From the NCBI RefSeq assembly GCF_008801475.1, contig NZ_VZPP01000011.1:186001-250000 (forward strand): DNA of 64,000 nt, given 5' to 3'. Of the stretch, positions 26,215 to 35,436 are shown one piece after another. A program made the translations under genes and the position numbers. Every line of letters starts with the position of its first letter. Positions within the stretch are counted from its first letter, which is position 1. The stretch is from Pseudomonas moorei. Lineage in GTDB: Bacteria; Pseudomonadota; Gammaproteobacteria; Pseudomonadales; Pseudomonadaceae. A model generated the notes under the pieces. The model had not been told where the DNA came from, did no database searches, and saw only the letters and a program-made list of their open reading frames with translations.

Positions 26215-28128
26215 CTAGCGGGCGATACCGTGCTTGCGCAGTTTTCTGTAAAGCGTATTGCGGCTGACCCCCAACTGTTCGGCCGTATGGGTCATGTGCC
26301 AGCGCGTTTGCTCCAGGGCATTCAACAGCGCCAGGCGCTCGGCATCCTCCAGCGGATGTTCGGCAGGCTCTTCAACGGTCGGCAGTACCGCCGGTCGGGC
26401 CTGGCGGATCATTGCCGGCAAATCTTCCAGAACAATGCGTCCGCCCTCACACAACGCTGCCAAGGTCCGCAGAACATTGCGCAACTGCCGCACGTTGCCC
26501 GGCCAGGCGAAACCCAGCAAAGCCTGGCGGGCTGGCGCGTCGATCATGACCGATTCTGCGCCCGCCTCTTCGGCCAGCAAAAAATCCAGCAGCTGCGATT
26601 TGTCGCTGCGATCGCGCAATGCCGGCAGCGCGACCTCTAGTCCGTTGAGCCGGTAGTACAGGTCCTCACGGAAACTGCCTTCCTGCACCCGCTCCAGCAG
26701 ATTGCGGTGCGTGGCGCTGATGATCCGCACGTTGACCGCCTCCGGCTCGCCGCCGATCGGCACCACCTGACGATCCTCCAGCACCCTCAACAGGCGCGTC
26801 TGCATCGCCAGGGGCATATCGCCGATCTCGTCGAGGAACAACGTGCCGCCATCGGCCTGTTGCAACTTGCCGCGCATGCCTTCCTTGCGCGCCCCGGTGA
26901 AGCTGCCGCCGCGGTAGCCGAACAGCTCGCTCTCGATCAGGCTTTCCGGGATGGCGGCGCAGTTGAGGGCGACAAACGCCTTTTCCGCCCGTTGACTGGC
27001 GCGATGGACGGCTTTGGCGAAAGCTTCTTTGCCCGAGCCGGTTTCACCGTTGATCAGCAATGGCACGTCCCGTTCGTACACCCGTAGGGCCTTGCGGAAG
27101 TCCGCCTGTAAACCGGCATCGCCCAGGCAGATGCCCGATAACGGCGCACGCTCCTCCACCACCGGACTGGGCACCAGTGGCACCGGCACGCGGCGCGGCT
27201 GCCCACGCAGTACGGCGAACAGCTTGCGTCCGTCGCGGGTGCGCAGCGGCCAACTGGCGCTGGCATTGGCGCTGGCACGGCCAAGCAACTCATCCAGCGA
27301 GCAGTCGAAAAAGGCTTCCACCGGCTTACCCAGCAAGCCACCGCGAACAAGTCCCAGCAGATTCAGCGCACTCTGATTCACCGCACAGATTCGCCCTTCG
27401 CCATCGAACGCCAGCAACCCTTCACTGAACAGCCCGACGGACTCGGCCTGCAAATGAAAACGCAGCAGCCATTGATTATCGAAGTAACGCAGGAAATAGC
27501 AGCTCTCGATCATCTTCGCCGAAAGATTGACCAGGGCCATGGTGTGGAACTGACTCTGACGCGACACCTCATGCCGTGCCGAAGAGACGTCGAGCACCGC
27601 CAGCAGCTCACCGTGAGGGTCGAACACGGGGCTCGCCGAGCAGGTCAGGCCGGTATGGCGGCCGCGGAAGTGCTCGTCCTGGTGGATGGTCAGCGACTGA
27701 CGCTCCACCAGGCAGGTCCCGATGCCATTGGTGCCTTCGCAGGCCTCACTCCAGTCGGCGCCGAGCCAGAGCCCGGCGCGCTCGAAAATCTTCCGTTCGG
27801 CGGGCGCCGTCACACAGTTGAGGATCACGCCGCGCGCATCGGTCAGCAGCACCGCGTGGCCGGCACCGGAAAGCTGTTGATGCAGGCTGGTCATTTCATT
27901 GCCGGCGATGTGCAGCACTTGCTGCAGGCGTTCACGGCTTTCGAGGACGCGTCCATGTTCCAGCACGGTCGGCGCCATGTTCAGGGCCGGATCGAGGTGA
28001 TAGTCCTCAAGGCAGCGCAGCCAGGAGCGGGCGATGGACGGGTCGCTGCCTGGACCGTGCAGGTGGGCTTTGCCCTGGGTCACAGTCAGCACTTGCTGGG
28101 CATGGCGACTCAAATGGTTGTCGTGCAT
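26215..28128 (-). CDS. eatR: Sigma-54-dependent activator of ethanolamine catabolism (EatR type)
   Basis: A 637-residue AcoR-like enhancer-binding protein. The N-terminal GAF region contains GTNGIGTCLVE (132-142), followed by a PAS-like segment (about 235-310). The AAA+ domain has Walker A GETGSGKE (361-368), the sigma-54 contact loop GSFTGA (408-413, Ser instead of the common Ala) and Walker B GTLFLDEIGD. A Fis-type HTH ends the protein (LGVSRNTLYRKLRKHG). It is divergent from the aldehyde dehydrogenase, with the ethanolamine genes beyond. In P. aeruginosa the equivalent regulator, EatR, activates these genes with RpoN; assignment here rests on order and domains. Confidence 0.88.
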   Translation of the reverse strand: MHDNHLSRHAQQVLTVTQGKAHLHGPGSDPSIARSWLRCLEDYHLDPALNMAPTVLEHGRVLESRERLQQVLHIAGNEMTSLHQQLSGAGHAVLLTDARGVILNCVTAPAERKIFERAGLWLGADWSEACEGTNGIGTCLVERQSLTIHQDEHFRGRHTGLTCSASPVFDPHGELLAVLDVSSARHEVSRQSQFHTMALVNLSAKMIESCYFLRYFDNQWLLRFHLQAESVGLFSEGLLAFDGEGRICAVNQSALNLLGLVRGGLLGKPVEAFFDCSLDELLGRASANASASWPLRTRDGRKLFAVLRGQPRRVPVPLVPSPVVEERAPLSGICLGDAGLQADFRKALRVYERDVPLLINGETGSGKEAFAKAVHRASQRAEKAFVALNCAAIPESLIESELFGYRGGSFTGARKEGMRGKLQQADGGTLFLDEIGDMPLAMQTRLLRVLEDRQVVPIGGEPEAVNVRIISATHRNLLERVQEGSFREDLYYRLNGLEVALPALRDRSDKSQLLDFLLAEEAGAESVMIDAPARQALLGFAWPGNVRQLRNVLRTLAALCEGGRIVLEDLPAMIRQARPAVLPTVEEPAEHPLEDAERLALLNALEQTRWHMTHTAEQLGVSRNTLYRKLRKHGIAR

Positions 28129-28224
28129 TTCTTATTTTTCTCCCCGGGGCTCGGCGACCCGTGTTGAGGTGATGCCGAGCATCCTCCAGCCTAGTCTGCA
28201 TTGCAATGCCGGCAAGACCCGCCA

Positions 28225-28289
28225 GTCACAGGCTGTGCCACAACCGGTACAAAGTGTCACAGGCACTGTACCGAAAGCGTCACAGACAC
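28225..28289 (+). promoter_or_regulatory. Candidate EatR-binding sites (repeated GTCACAG)
   Basis: GTCACAG occurs three times (28225, 28256, 28279). The last two lie in a longer direct repeat, AAAGTGTCACAGGCAC (28251-28266) and AAAGCGTCACAGACAC (28274-28289), 23 bases apart. GGTACA and TGTACC also flank the middle copy. They stand 58 to 120 bases upstream of the -24 element, where enhancer sites of sigma-54 activators belong. Confidence 0.5.
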
Positions 28290-28346
28290 CGCCCGCCCGT
28301 CCGACAAAAATCGCCCAAGGCCTTGATTTACCTGACCTGCAAGGCA

Positions 28347-28363
28347 CTGGCCCGACCCTTGCT
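28347..28363 (+). promoter_or_regulatory. Sigma-54 promoter of the aldehyde dehydrogenase gene
   Basis: CTGGCCCGACCCTTGCT has the GG at -24 and GC at -12 with exact spacing and differs from the consensus TGGCACG-N4-TTGCW at one position. The ATG is 65 bases downstream. Confidence 0.8.
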
Positions 28364-28427
28364 CTACGCTTATAGCAAGCGCACATGCGCGTCTCTCTTA
28401 TAAATACAAAAGCCAAGGAGAACTATC

Positions 28428-29948
28428 ATGCGTTACGCTCACCCCGGTACTGAAGGCGCTATCGTTTCGTTCAAGAGCAAATACGGTAACTACATCGGCG
28501 GCGAGTTCGTCGCGCCTGTCAAAGGTCAGTACTTCACCAATACTTCGCCAGTCAATGGCCAACCGATTGCCGAATTCCCGCGTTCCACCGCCGAAGACAT
28601 CGACAAGGCCCTGGACGCCGCCCACGCAGCCGCCGATGCCTGGGGCGCCACGTCCGCCCAGGCACGCTCGCTGGTGCTGCTGAAAATTGCCGACCGCATC
28701 GAGCAGAACCTCGAACTGCTGGCAATCACCGAATCCTGGGACAACGGCAAAGCCGTGCGCGAAACCCTCAACGCCGACATTCCACTGGCCGCCGACCACT
28801 TCCGCTACTTCGCCGGCTGCATCCGCGCCCAGGAAGGCAGCGCTGCCGAAATCGACGGCAACACCGTGGCCTATCACATCCATGAACCGCTGGGCGTGGT
28901 CGGGCAGATCATTCCGTGGAACTTCCCGATCCTGATGGCCGCCTGGAAACTCGCCCCGGCCCTGGCCGCCGGCAACTGCGTGGTGCTTAAACCTGCCGAA
29001 CAAACCCCACTGGGCATCACCGTGCTGGTCGAACTGATCGGCGACCTGCTGCCGCCCGGCGTGCTGAACATAGTGCAAGGTTTCGGTAAAGAAGCCGGCG
29101 AAGCCCTGGCCACCAGCAAACGCATCGCCAAAATCGCCTTCACCGGCTCAACCCCGGTCGGCTCGCACATCATGAAATGCGCCGCCGAAAACATCATCCC
29201 AAGCACCGTGGAGCTTGGCGGCAAGTCGCCGAACATCTTCTTCGAAGACATCATGAAGGCCGAACCGACCTTCATCGAAAAAGCCGCCGAAGGGCTGGTG
29301 CTGGCGTTCTTCAATCAGGGCGAAGTCTGCACCTGCCCTTCCCGCGCGCTGGTACAAGAGTCGATCTACGACGAATTCATGCAAGTGGTGATGAAGAAGG
29401 TCCTGCAGATCAAACGTGGCGACCCGCTGGACACCGACACCATGGTCGGCGCCCAGGCGTCCGAGCAGCAATTCGACAAAATCCTTTCGTACCTGGAAAT
29501 CGCCAAGGGCGAAGGCGCTGAACTGCTGACCGGCGGCAAGGTGGAAAAACTCGAGGGCAATCTGGCGACCGGGTATTACATCCAGCCGACGCTGCTCAAG
29601 GGCACCAACAAAATGCGCGTGTTCCAGGAAGAAATCTTTGGCCCGGTAGTCAGCATCACTACCTTCAAGGACGAAGCCGAAGCCCTGGCCATCGCCAACG
29701 ACACCGAGTTCGGCCTGGGCGCCGGCCTCTGGACCCGCGACATCAACCGCGCCTACCGCATGGGCCGCGCCATCAAGGCCGGTCGTGTATGGACCAACTG
29801 CTACCACCTGTACCCGGCGCACGCTGCGTTCGGCGGTTACAAGAAGTCCGGCGTCGGCCGTGAAACCCACAAGATGATGCTTGATCATTATCAGCAGACC
29901 AAAAACCTGCTGGTGAGCTACGACATCAATCCGTTGGGCTTCTTCTAA
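28428..29948 (+). CDS. exaC: Aldehyde (acetaldehyde) dehydrogenase, ExaC/AcoD type
   Basis: A 506-residue NAD-dependent aldehyde dehydrogenase. Visible are IIPWNFPILMAAWK, VELGGKSPNIFF (general-base Glu) and QGEVCTCPSRA (catalytic Cys). It should oxidise the acetaldehyde released by EutBC to acetate. ATG 28428 follows AAGGAG. A sigma-54 promoter drives it. The sequence closely resembles ExaC; in P. aeruginosa the gene at this place is a paralogue of exaC, so the symbol indicates family. Confidence 0.9.
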   Translation: MRYAHPGTEGAIVSFKSKYGNYIGGEFVAPVKGQYFTNTSPVNGQPIAEFPRSTAEDIDKALDAAHAAADAWGATSAQARSLVLLKIADRIEQNLELLAITESWDNGKAVRETLNADIPLAADHFRYFAGCIRAQEGSAAEIDGNTVAYHIHEPLGVVGQIIPWNFPILMAAWKLAPALAAGNCVVLKPAEQTPLGITVLVELIGDLLPPGVLNIVQGFGKEAGEALATSKRIAKIAFTGSTPVGSHIMKCAAENIIPSTVELGGKSPNIFFEDIMKAEPTFIEKAAEGLVLAFFNQGEVCTCPSRALVQESIYDEFMQVVMKKVLQIKRGDPLDTDTMVGAQASEQQFDKILSYLEIAKGEGAELLTGGKVEKLEGNLATGYYIQPTLLKGTNKMRVFQEEIFGPVVSITTFKDEAEALAIANDTEFGLGAGLWTRDINRAYRMGRAIKAGRVWTNCYHLYPAHAAFGGYKKSGVGRETHKMMLDHYQQTKNLLVSYDINPLGFF

Positions 29949-29995
29949 AAACCGGAGGGCGGCACAGGATTTCTGTGTCGCCCTCCCAACCGTCA

Positions 29996-30020
29996 TCGCC
30001 GGCAAGCCCGCTCCCACAGG
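29996..30020. repeat. Single REP element
   Basis: ATCGCCGGCAAGCCCGCTCC followed by CACAG is one REP copy between the dehydrogenase and permease genes. A TTTTTGTGG run follows, so it might also help end the dehydrogenase transcript. Confidence 0.6.
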
Positions 30021-30111
30021 TTTTTGTGGTGCATCCACCTATCGGGACCTGACACAGAACCCTGCTCGCGATGGCACCTCCAATGACACACAACCCAACG
30101 CCTGGCCGCTC

Positions 30112-30128
30112 TGGCACGGCCCTTGCGT
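30112..30128 (+). promoter_or_regulatory. Sigma-54 promoter of the ethanolamine permease gene
   Basis: TGGCACGGCCCTTGCG fits the -24/-12 consensus TGGCACG-N4-TTGC exactly. The ATG is 72 bases on. Two TGACACA copies (30050 and 30084) upstream resemble the candidate activator motif of the dehydrogenase promoter. Confidence 0.85.
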
Positions 30129-30199
30129 GCCCGCATTACACGCAAGCGCCGCTTACGAAAGTCCAAAAGATCAAACAATAAAAAAGACAGCGAGGACTT

Positions 30200-31570
30200 A
30201 TGACTTCTACCACACAGCTCAAACCCACACTCGGCACCCTGCATTTATGGGGCATCGCCGTCGGCCTGGTGATTTCCGGCGAATACTTCGGCTGGAGTTA
30301 CGGCTGGGGCACAGCAGGCACCCTGGGTTTCCTCGTCACCGCCCTGATGGTGGCGACGATGTACACCTGCTTCATCTTCAGCTTCACCGAATTGACCACC
30401 GCCATCCCCCATGCGGGCGGGCCGTTTGCCTACAGCCGGCGGGCCTTTGGCGAGAAAGGCGGCCTGATCGCCGGCATTGCCACCCTGATCGAGTTCGTCT
30501 TTGCGCCACCGGCGATCGCAATGGCCATCGGCGCCTACCTCAACGTGCAATACCCGGAACTGGACCCGAAGATCGCGGCAGTAGGCGCCTACTTCGTGTT
30601 CATGACCCTGAATATCCTCGGCGTCAGCATCGCGGCCACCTTCGAACTGGTGGTCACCGTGCTGGCGGTCGCCGAACTGCTGGTGTTCATGGGCGTCGTT
30701 GCGCCAGGCTTCAGTTTCAGTAACTTTGTGCTCAATGGCTGGTCCGGCTCCAGCGAATTTACGATGGCGGCCGTTCCCGGCATTTTCGCCGCCATTCCCT
30801 TTGCGATCTGGTTTTTTCTGGCCATCGAAGGCGCGGCCATGGCGGCCGAAGAAGCCAAGGATCCCAAACGAACGATTCCCAAGGCCTACGTCAGCGGGAT
30901 TCTGACCCTGGTGTTCCTGGCCATCGGCGTAATGGTCATGGCCGGCGGCGTTGGCGACTGGCGTCAATTGTCGAACATCAACGATCCGCTGCCCCAAGCC
31001 ATGAAGGCCGTGGTGGGCAACAATTCGAGCTGGATGCACATGCTGGTGTGGATCGGCCTGTTCGGTCTGGTGGCGAGCTTCCACGGGATCATCCTGGGCT
31101 ACTCGCGTCAGTTCTTTGCCCTGGCCCGCGCCGGCTACCTGCCCCGCAGCCTGGCCAAGCTGTCGCGCTTCCAGACGCCGCACCGGGCAATTCTTGTTGG
31201 TGGCGTGATCGGCATCGCGGCGATTTACAGCGACGGCCTGGTCAACCTGCAAGGCATGACCCTGACGGCGGCGATGATCACCATGTCGGTATTCGGTGCC
31301 ATCGTGATGTACATCATCAGTATGCTGAGCCTGTTCAAACTGCGTAAAACCGAGCCGAACCTGGAACGCACCTTCCGTGCTCCGGGTTACCCGATCGTGC
31401 CGGGCATCGCGCTGTTTCTCGCCGTGGTGTGCCTGGTCGCGATGGCCTGGTTCAACACCTTGATCGGGCTGATTTTCGTCGGATTCATGGCCGCCGGTTA
31501 CCTGTATTTCCAATTGACCGCCAAACAACGCTCCGAAGCACCGGCAGACGCCATGCTCGAAGGCGTCTGA
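30200..31570 (+). CDS. eat: Ethanolamine permease (APC family)
   Basis: A 456-residue transporter with twelve predicted membrane segments. The family start LHLWGIAVGLVISGEYFGWSYG, the PHAGGPFAYSRRAFG loop and AIEGAAMAAEEAKDPKRT are typical of Eat/EutP permeases. It imports ethanolamine across the inner membrane for EutBC. A consensus sigma-54 promoter precedes it, with eutB 134 bases downstream on the same strand. Confidence 0.93.
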   Translation: MTSTTQLKPTLGTLHLWGIAVGLVISGEYFGWSYGWGTAGTLGFLVTALMVATMYTCFIFSFTELTTAIPHAGGPFAYSRRAFGEKGGLIAGIATLIEFVFAPPAIAMAIGAYLNVQYPELDPKIAAVGAYFVFMTLNILGVSIAATFELVVTVLAVAELLVFMGVVAPGFSFSNFVLNGWSGSSEFTMAAVPGIFAAIPFAIWFFLAIEGAAMAAEEAKDPKRTIPKAYVSGILTLVFLAIGVMVMAGGVGDWRQLSNINDPLPQAMKAVVGNNSSWMHMLVWIGLFGLVASFHGIILGYSRQFFALARAGYLPRSLAKLSRFQTPHRAILVGGVIGIAAIYSDGLVNLQGMTLTAAMITMSVFGAIVMYIISMLSLFKLRKTEPNLERTFRAPGYPIVPGIALFLAVVCLVAMAWFNTLIGLIFVGFMAAGYLYFQLTAKQRSEAPADAMLEGV

Positions 31571-31591
31571 GTTGCACCGGCGCCGGGCTCC

Positions 31592-31607
31592 TGGCCTGGC
31601 GCCTGCA
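31592..31607 (+). promoter_or_regulatory. Weak sigma-54-like site before eutB
   Basis: TGGCCTGGCGCCTGCA keeps the GG and GC dinucleotides and the spacing but has several mismatches to the consensus. It could give eutBC its own promoter. Read-through from the permease is the alternative. Confidence 0.3.
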
Positions 31608-31627
31608 TGATTGAAGTGCATGCAAAT

Positions 31628-31657
31628 CCCTTGTGGGAGCAAGCTCTCCCACAAGGG
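31628..31657. repeat. Perfect 12-base-pair palindrome between the permease and eutB genes
   Basis: CCCTTGTGGGAG and CTCCCACAAGGG flank a six-base loop (CAAGCT), and GTTTGTGTT follows. The arms contain a REP-like GTGGGAG. It may be a REP derivative acting as partial terminator or mRNA stabiliser. Confidence 0.5.
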
Positions 31658-31704
31658 ACTGTTTGTGTTATCAAGATTTGTACAGAACCAGAGGACACCG
31701 CCCC

Positions 31705-33099
31705 ATGGCCGCATTTGCCCATTCCGTCGGCGCTCAGACCTATCGCTTCGAAAACCTCAAGGAAGTGATGGCCAAAGCCAGTCCGGCGCGCTCCGGGGAC
31801 TTTCTGGCCGGCGTCGCCGCGCTCAATGACGGCGAACGTGTGGCCGCGCAAATGGCTTTGGCCGACATTCCGCTGAGCCATTTCCTACAGGAAGTACTGA
31901 TTCCCTACGAAGATGATGAAGTCACCCGACTGATCATCGACACCCACGACAAGCACGCCTTCAGCGTGGTCAGCCACCTCACCGTGGGCGGTTTTCGTGA
32001 CTGGCTGCTCAGTGATGCCGCCGACGAACACGTCCTGCGCGCCCTTGCCCCCGGCCTGACCCCGGAAATGGTCGCCGCCGTGTCGAAGATCATGCGCGTG
32101 CAGGATCTGGTGCTGGTCGCACAGAAAATCCGCGTCGTCACGCAGTTCCGCGGCACCCTGGGCCTGCGCGGCCGGCTGTCCACGCGCCTGCAACCGAATC
32201 ACCCCACGGACGAACCGGCCGGTATCGCCGCCAGCATCCTTGACGGTTTGCTGCACGGTAACGGCGATGCAATGATTGGGATCAACCCGGCTACCGACAG
32301 CATCGCGTCGATCTGCGCGATGCTGGAAATGCTCGACGCCATCATTCAACGCTACGAAATCCCGACACAGGCCTGCGTTCTGACGCATGTCACTACGTCG
32401 ATCGAAGCCGTCAATCGCGGAGTCCCGCTGGACCTGGTGTTCCAGTCGATCGCAGGCACCGAGGCGGCCAACGCCAGTTTCGGCATCAATCTGAATGTAT
32501 TGAAGGAAGGTTACGACGCCGGACTGAGCCTCAATCGCGGCACCCTCGGGCAAAACCTGATGTATTTCGAAACAGGCCAGGGCAGCGCCCTGTCGGCCAA
32601 CGCCCATCATGGCGTCGATCAACAGACGTGCGAAACCCGGGCCTACGCCGTGGCACGGCATTTCAATCCGTTTCTGGTCAACACCGTCGTAGGATTCATC
32701 GGCCCGGAATACCTCTACAACGGTAAACAAATTATCCGCGCCGGCCTCGAAGACCACTTCTGCGGCAAGCTGCTGGGCGTCCCGATGGGCTGCGACATCT
32801 GCTACACCAACCACGCCGAAGCCGACCAGGACGACATGGACACCCTGTTGACCCTGCTGGGCGTGGCCGGCATCAACTTCATCATGGGTATTCCCGGCTC
32901 CGACGACATCATGCTCAACTACCAGACCACTTCCTTCCACGACGCGCTCTATGCCCGACAAACCCTGGGCCTGAAGCCTGCGCCGGAATTCGAACAGTGG
33001 CTGGCGAAAATGGGCATTTTCACTCAAGCGGACGGGAAAATTCTCTTCGGCAACAGCCTGCCACCGGCCTTCCGCCAGGCCTTGGCGCAATTGGGATGA
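31705..33099 (+). CDS. eutB: Ethanolamine ammonia-lyase, large subunit
   Basis: A 464-residue TIM-barrel subunit of the adenosylcobalamin enzyme that splits ethanolamine into acetaldehyde and ammonia. Blocks seen are MIGINPATDS, ETGQGSALSANAHHGVDQQT and GCDICYTNHAEADQ. ATG 31705 (MAAFAHSV) is favoured over an in-frame start at 31633 inside the hairpin region. Its stop overlaps the eutC start (ATGA). No Eut microcompartment shell genes are present, so this is the simple cytosolic version. Confidence 0.96.
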   Translation: MAAFAHSVGAQTYRFENLKEVMAKASPARSGDFLAGVAALNDGERVAAQMALADIPLSHFLQEVLIPYEDDEVTRLIIDTHDKHAFSVVSHLTVGGFRDWLLSDAADEHVLRALAPGLTPEMVAAVSKIMRVQDLVLVAQKIRVVTQFRGTLGLRGRLSTRLQPNHPTDEPAGIAASILDGLLHGNGDAMIGINPATDSIASICAMLEMLDAIIQRYEIPTQACVLTHVTTSIEAVNRGVPLDLVFQSIAGTEAANASFGINLNVLKEGYDAGLSLNRGTLGQNLMYFETGQGSALSANAHHGVDQQTCETRAYAVARHFNPFLVNTVVGFIGPEYLYNGKQIIRAGLEDHFCGKLLGVPMGCDICYTNHAEADQDDMDTLLTLLGVAGINFIMGIPGSDDIMLNYQTTSFHDALYARQTLGLKPAPEFEQWLAKMGIFTQADGKILFGNSLPPAFRQALAQLG

Positions 33100-33932
33100 G
33101 TGTTTCCATGGATAAACCACCTTTCGATCCGCACAACCCCTGGCTGGAACTGCGACGCCTGACACCGGCCCGAATTGCCCTGGGCCGCACCGGCACCAGC
33201 ATGCCCACCCGTGCACAGCTGGATTTCCAGTACGCCCATGCCCAGGCGCGGGACGCGGTGCATTTGCCGTTTGACCACAAGGCCCTGAGCTCGCAATTGG
33301 CTGAACGCGGGCGCGAAAGCCTCTTGCTGCACAGTGCGGCGATCGATCGCAACAGCTACCTGCAGCGCCCTGATTTGGGGCGAAAGCTGAGTGATGAGTC
33401 CGCACAAATCCTGCGCGATTACGCAGCGGCCCATCCCGGCGGGGTCGATCTGGCGATCGTAGTCGCCGATGGTTTGTCGGCATTGGCCGTTCATAGGCAC
33501 ACACTGCCTTTTCTGGCGCGCCTGGAAGAACAGATGGGCGCTGAAAACTGGTCCCTGGCCCCGGTGATTCTGGTGGAGCAAGGTCGTGTTGCAGTGGCCG
33601 ACGAGGTCGGTGAACTGCTCGGCGCCAAAATGACAGTGATCCTGATCGGCGAACGCCCCGGCCTCAGCTCGCCAGACAGCCTGGGTTTATATTTCACCTA
33701 CAATCCCAAGGTCGGCCTGACGGACGCCTACCGCAATTGCATTTCCAATGTGCGTCTCGAAGGGCTGAGTTACGGCATGGCGGCACACCGTTTGCTGTAT
33801 TTGATGCGTGAGGCCTGCCGGCGACAACTTTCGGGCGTCAACCTGAAGGACGAAGCCCAGGTTCAGACACTGGAAGCGGATGTCGGCGCGGACACAAAGG
33901 GTAATTTCCTGCTGAGCCCGCCGGTTACCTGA
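33096..33932 (+). CDS. eutC: Ethanolamine ammonia-lyase, small subunit
   Basis: A 278-residue subunit that helps bind adenosylcobalamin. Typical stretches are PWLELRRLTPARIALGRTG, DFQYAHAQARDAVH and GERPGLSSPDSLGLY. ATG 33096 overlaps the eutB stop, consistent with coupling. ATG 33108 (MDKPPF) is a close alternative. It needs cobalamin, which links this locus to the B12-uptake genes near 53-56 kb. Confidence 0.95.
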   Translation: MSVSMDKPPFDPHNPWLELRRLTPARIALGRTGTSMPTRAQLDFQYAHAQARDAVHLPFDHKALSSQLAERGRESLLLHSAAIDRNSYLQRPDLGRKLSDESAQILRDYAAAHPGGVDLAIVVADGLSALAVHRHTLPFLARLEEQMGAENWSLAPVILVEQGRVAVADEVGELLGAKMTVILIGERPGLSSPDSLGLYFTYNPKVGLTDAYRNCISNVRLEGLSYGMAAHRLLYLMREACRRQLSGVNLKDEAQVQTLEADVGADTKGNFLLSPPVT

Positions 33933-34048
33933 ACCGCTTCTGCATTGCACTTTCGAGCGGATTTCAGGCAGGATCGACGAACGGCTGCCAGTGAGTACCT
34001 TTTGCCGTCAGTGCACGTGAAGACAGCCACTTGAAGACGAGACCTACC

Positions 34049-34510
34049 ATGCGGATTATTCAAGCGACCCTCGAACACCTGGACCTGCTGACCCCGTTGT
34101 TCGTCAAATATCGCGAGTTTTATGGTTCCCTGCCGTATCCGGACTCGTCCCGGGCGTTCCTCGAAAAACGCCTGCGTCGCAAGGAATCGGTGATTTACCT
34201 GGCACTTTCCGATGACGACAACAACAAACTGATGGGCTTCTGTCAGTTATACCCAAGCTTTTCCTCGCTATCGCTCAAACGCGTGTGGATCCTCAACGAC
34301 ATCTACGTCACCGAAGACGCCCGCCGCCAACTGGTGGCCGACAACCTGATCCGCACCGCGAAGAAAATGGCCAAGGAAACCAATGCCGTGCGCATGCGCG
34401 TTTCCACCAGCAGCAACAACAAAGTCGCGCAGAAAACCTACGAATCCATCGGATTCAAGGAAGATACCGAGTTCAAGAACTACGTGTTGCCGATCAGCGA
34501 AGAGCTCTGA
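34049..34510 (+). CDS. GNAT-family N-acetyltransferase
   Basis: A 153-residue acetyltransferase. The fold is indicated by VWILNDIYVTEDARRQLVAD (strand beta-4 and the acetyl-CoA loop) and by TNAVRMRVSTSSNNKVAQKT with a final YESIGF. The substrate is unknown. It sits 116 bases after eutC and may have its own promoter. ATG 34049 (MRIIQATLE) is the normal GNAT start; an in-frame ATG lies 18 bases earlier. Confidence 0.85.
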   Translation: MRIIQATLEHLDLLTPLFVKYREFYGSLPYPDSSRAFLEKRLRRKESVIYLALSDDDNNKLMGFCQLYPSFSSLSLKRVWILNDIYVTEDARRQLVADNLIRTAKKMAKETNAVRMRVSTSSNNKVAQKTYESIGFKEDTEFKNYVLPISEEL

Positions 34511-34664
34511 TCCGCACCAAATCTGCTGGCGCAGCATGCTCATGATGGCGGGGCGCCATTTGGCACCGCCATCACGCGCAAGCGTATAAAACAGAGCGCG
34601 CCCACCGTCGGTCCGAGTGAAATGCCCCGCTACAATCTCGACGCTCTTTTCACTTTTCAGTCCG

Positions 34665-34670
34665 TATAAT
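34665..34670 (+). promoter_or_regulatory. Possible -10 element in the acetyltransferase-DedA gap
   Basis: A perfect TATAAT stands 104 bases before the DedA start, but no convincing -35 lies 16-18 bases upstream. The rest of this 263-base gap shows no gene or clear structure. Confidence 0.3.
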
Positions 34671-34773
34671 CCCGACCTCTCCTACTTGTAAGAAAAACTA
34701 CCCCTGTTCGTAGTCTTACACGAAGTCATTTGCACAGGCCTGCCGAGTCGGGCCGTCATCACAGGTGCTCACC

Positions 34774-35430
34774 ATGGATTTCAACCCGATCGATATCGTT
34801 CTGCATCTCGACGTCTACCTCGACATGCTCGTAACCAACTACGGGGCCTGGATTTACGCCATTCTGTTTATGGTGATTTTCTGTGAAACCGGTCTGGTGG
34901 TGATGCCGTTCCTGCCGGGCGACTCGCTGCTGTTTATCGCCGGCGCCGTGGCCGCCGGGGGCGGTATGGATCCGGTATTGCTGGGCGGGCTGCTAATGCT
35001 GGCGGCGATACTCGGCGACAGTACCAACTACATCATCGGGCGAACGGCCGGCGAACGTCTGTTCAGCAACCCGAACTCGAAAATCTTCCGCCGCGATTAT
35101 CTGCAACAAACCCATGACTTCTATGACAAGCATGGTGGCAAAACCGTGACCCTGGCGCGCTTCCTGCCCATCATCCGCACCTTTGCACCGTTCGTCGCCG
35201 GCGTCGGCAAGATGCCTTACCCACGCTTCTTTGCTTTCAGCGTCTTCGGCACTGTTTTGTGGGTTGGCGGCCTGGTGACCCTCGGTTACTTCTTCGGCAA
35301 CGTACCGTTCATCAAGAAAAACCTGTCACTGTTGGTGGTCGGCATCATTCTGCTGTCACTGCTGCCGATGATCATCGGCGTGATCCGCAGCCGCTTCGGC
35401 AACTCGAACTCCAAAGCCGAAACACGCTGA
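34774..35430 (+). CDS. DedA family membrane protein
   Basis: A 218-residue inner-membrane protein with about five hydrophobic segments and the DedA motifs FCETGLVVMPFLPGDSLL, ILGDSTNYIIGR and RFLPIIRTFAPFVAGVGKM. DedA proteins act in membrane homeostasis, some as undecaprenyl-phosphate or phospholipid flippases. It is separate from the DedA-PAP2 fusion at 17612, giving two DedA domains in the window. ATG 34774 has AGGTG upstream. mtfA starts seven bases after its stop. Confidence 0.93.
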   Translation: MDFNPIDIVLHLDVYLDMLVTNYGAWIYAILFMVIFCETGLVVMPFLPGDSLLFIAGAVAAGGGMDPVLLGGLLMLAAILGDSTNYIIGRTAGERLFSNPNSKIFRRDYLQQTHDFYDKHGGKTVTLARFLPIIRTFAPFVAGVGKMPYPRFFAFSVFGTVLWVGGLVTLGYFFGNVPFIKKNLSLLVVGIILLSLLPMIIGVIRSRFGNSNSKAETR

Positions 35431-35436
35431 TTCACG

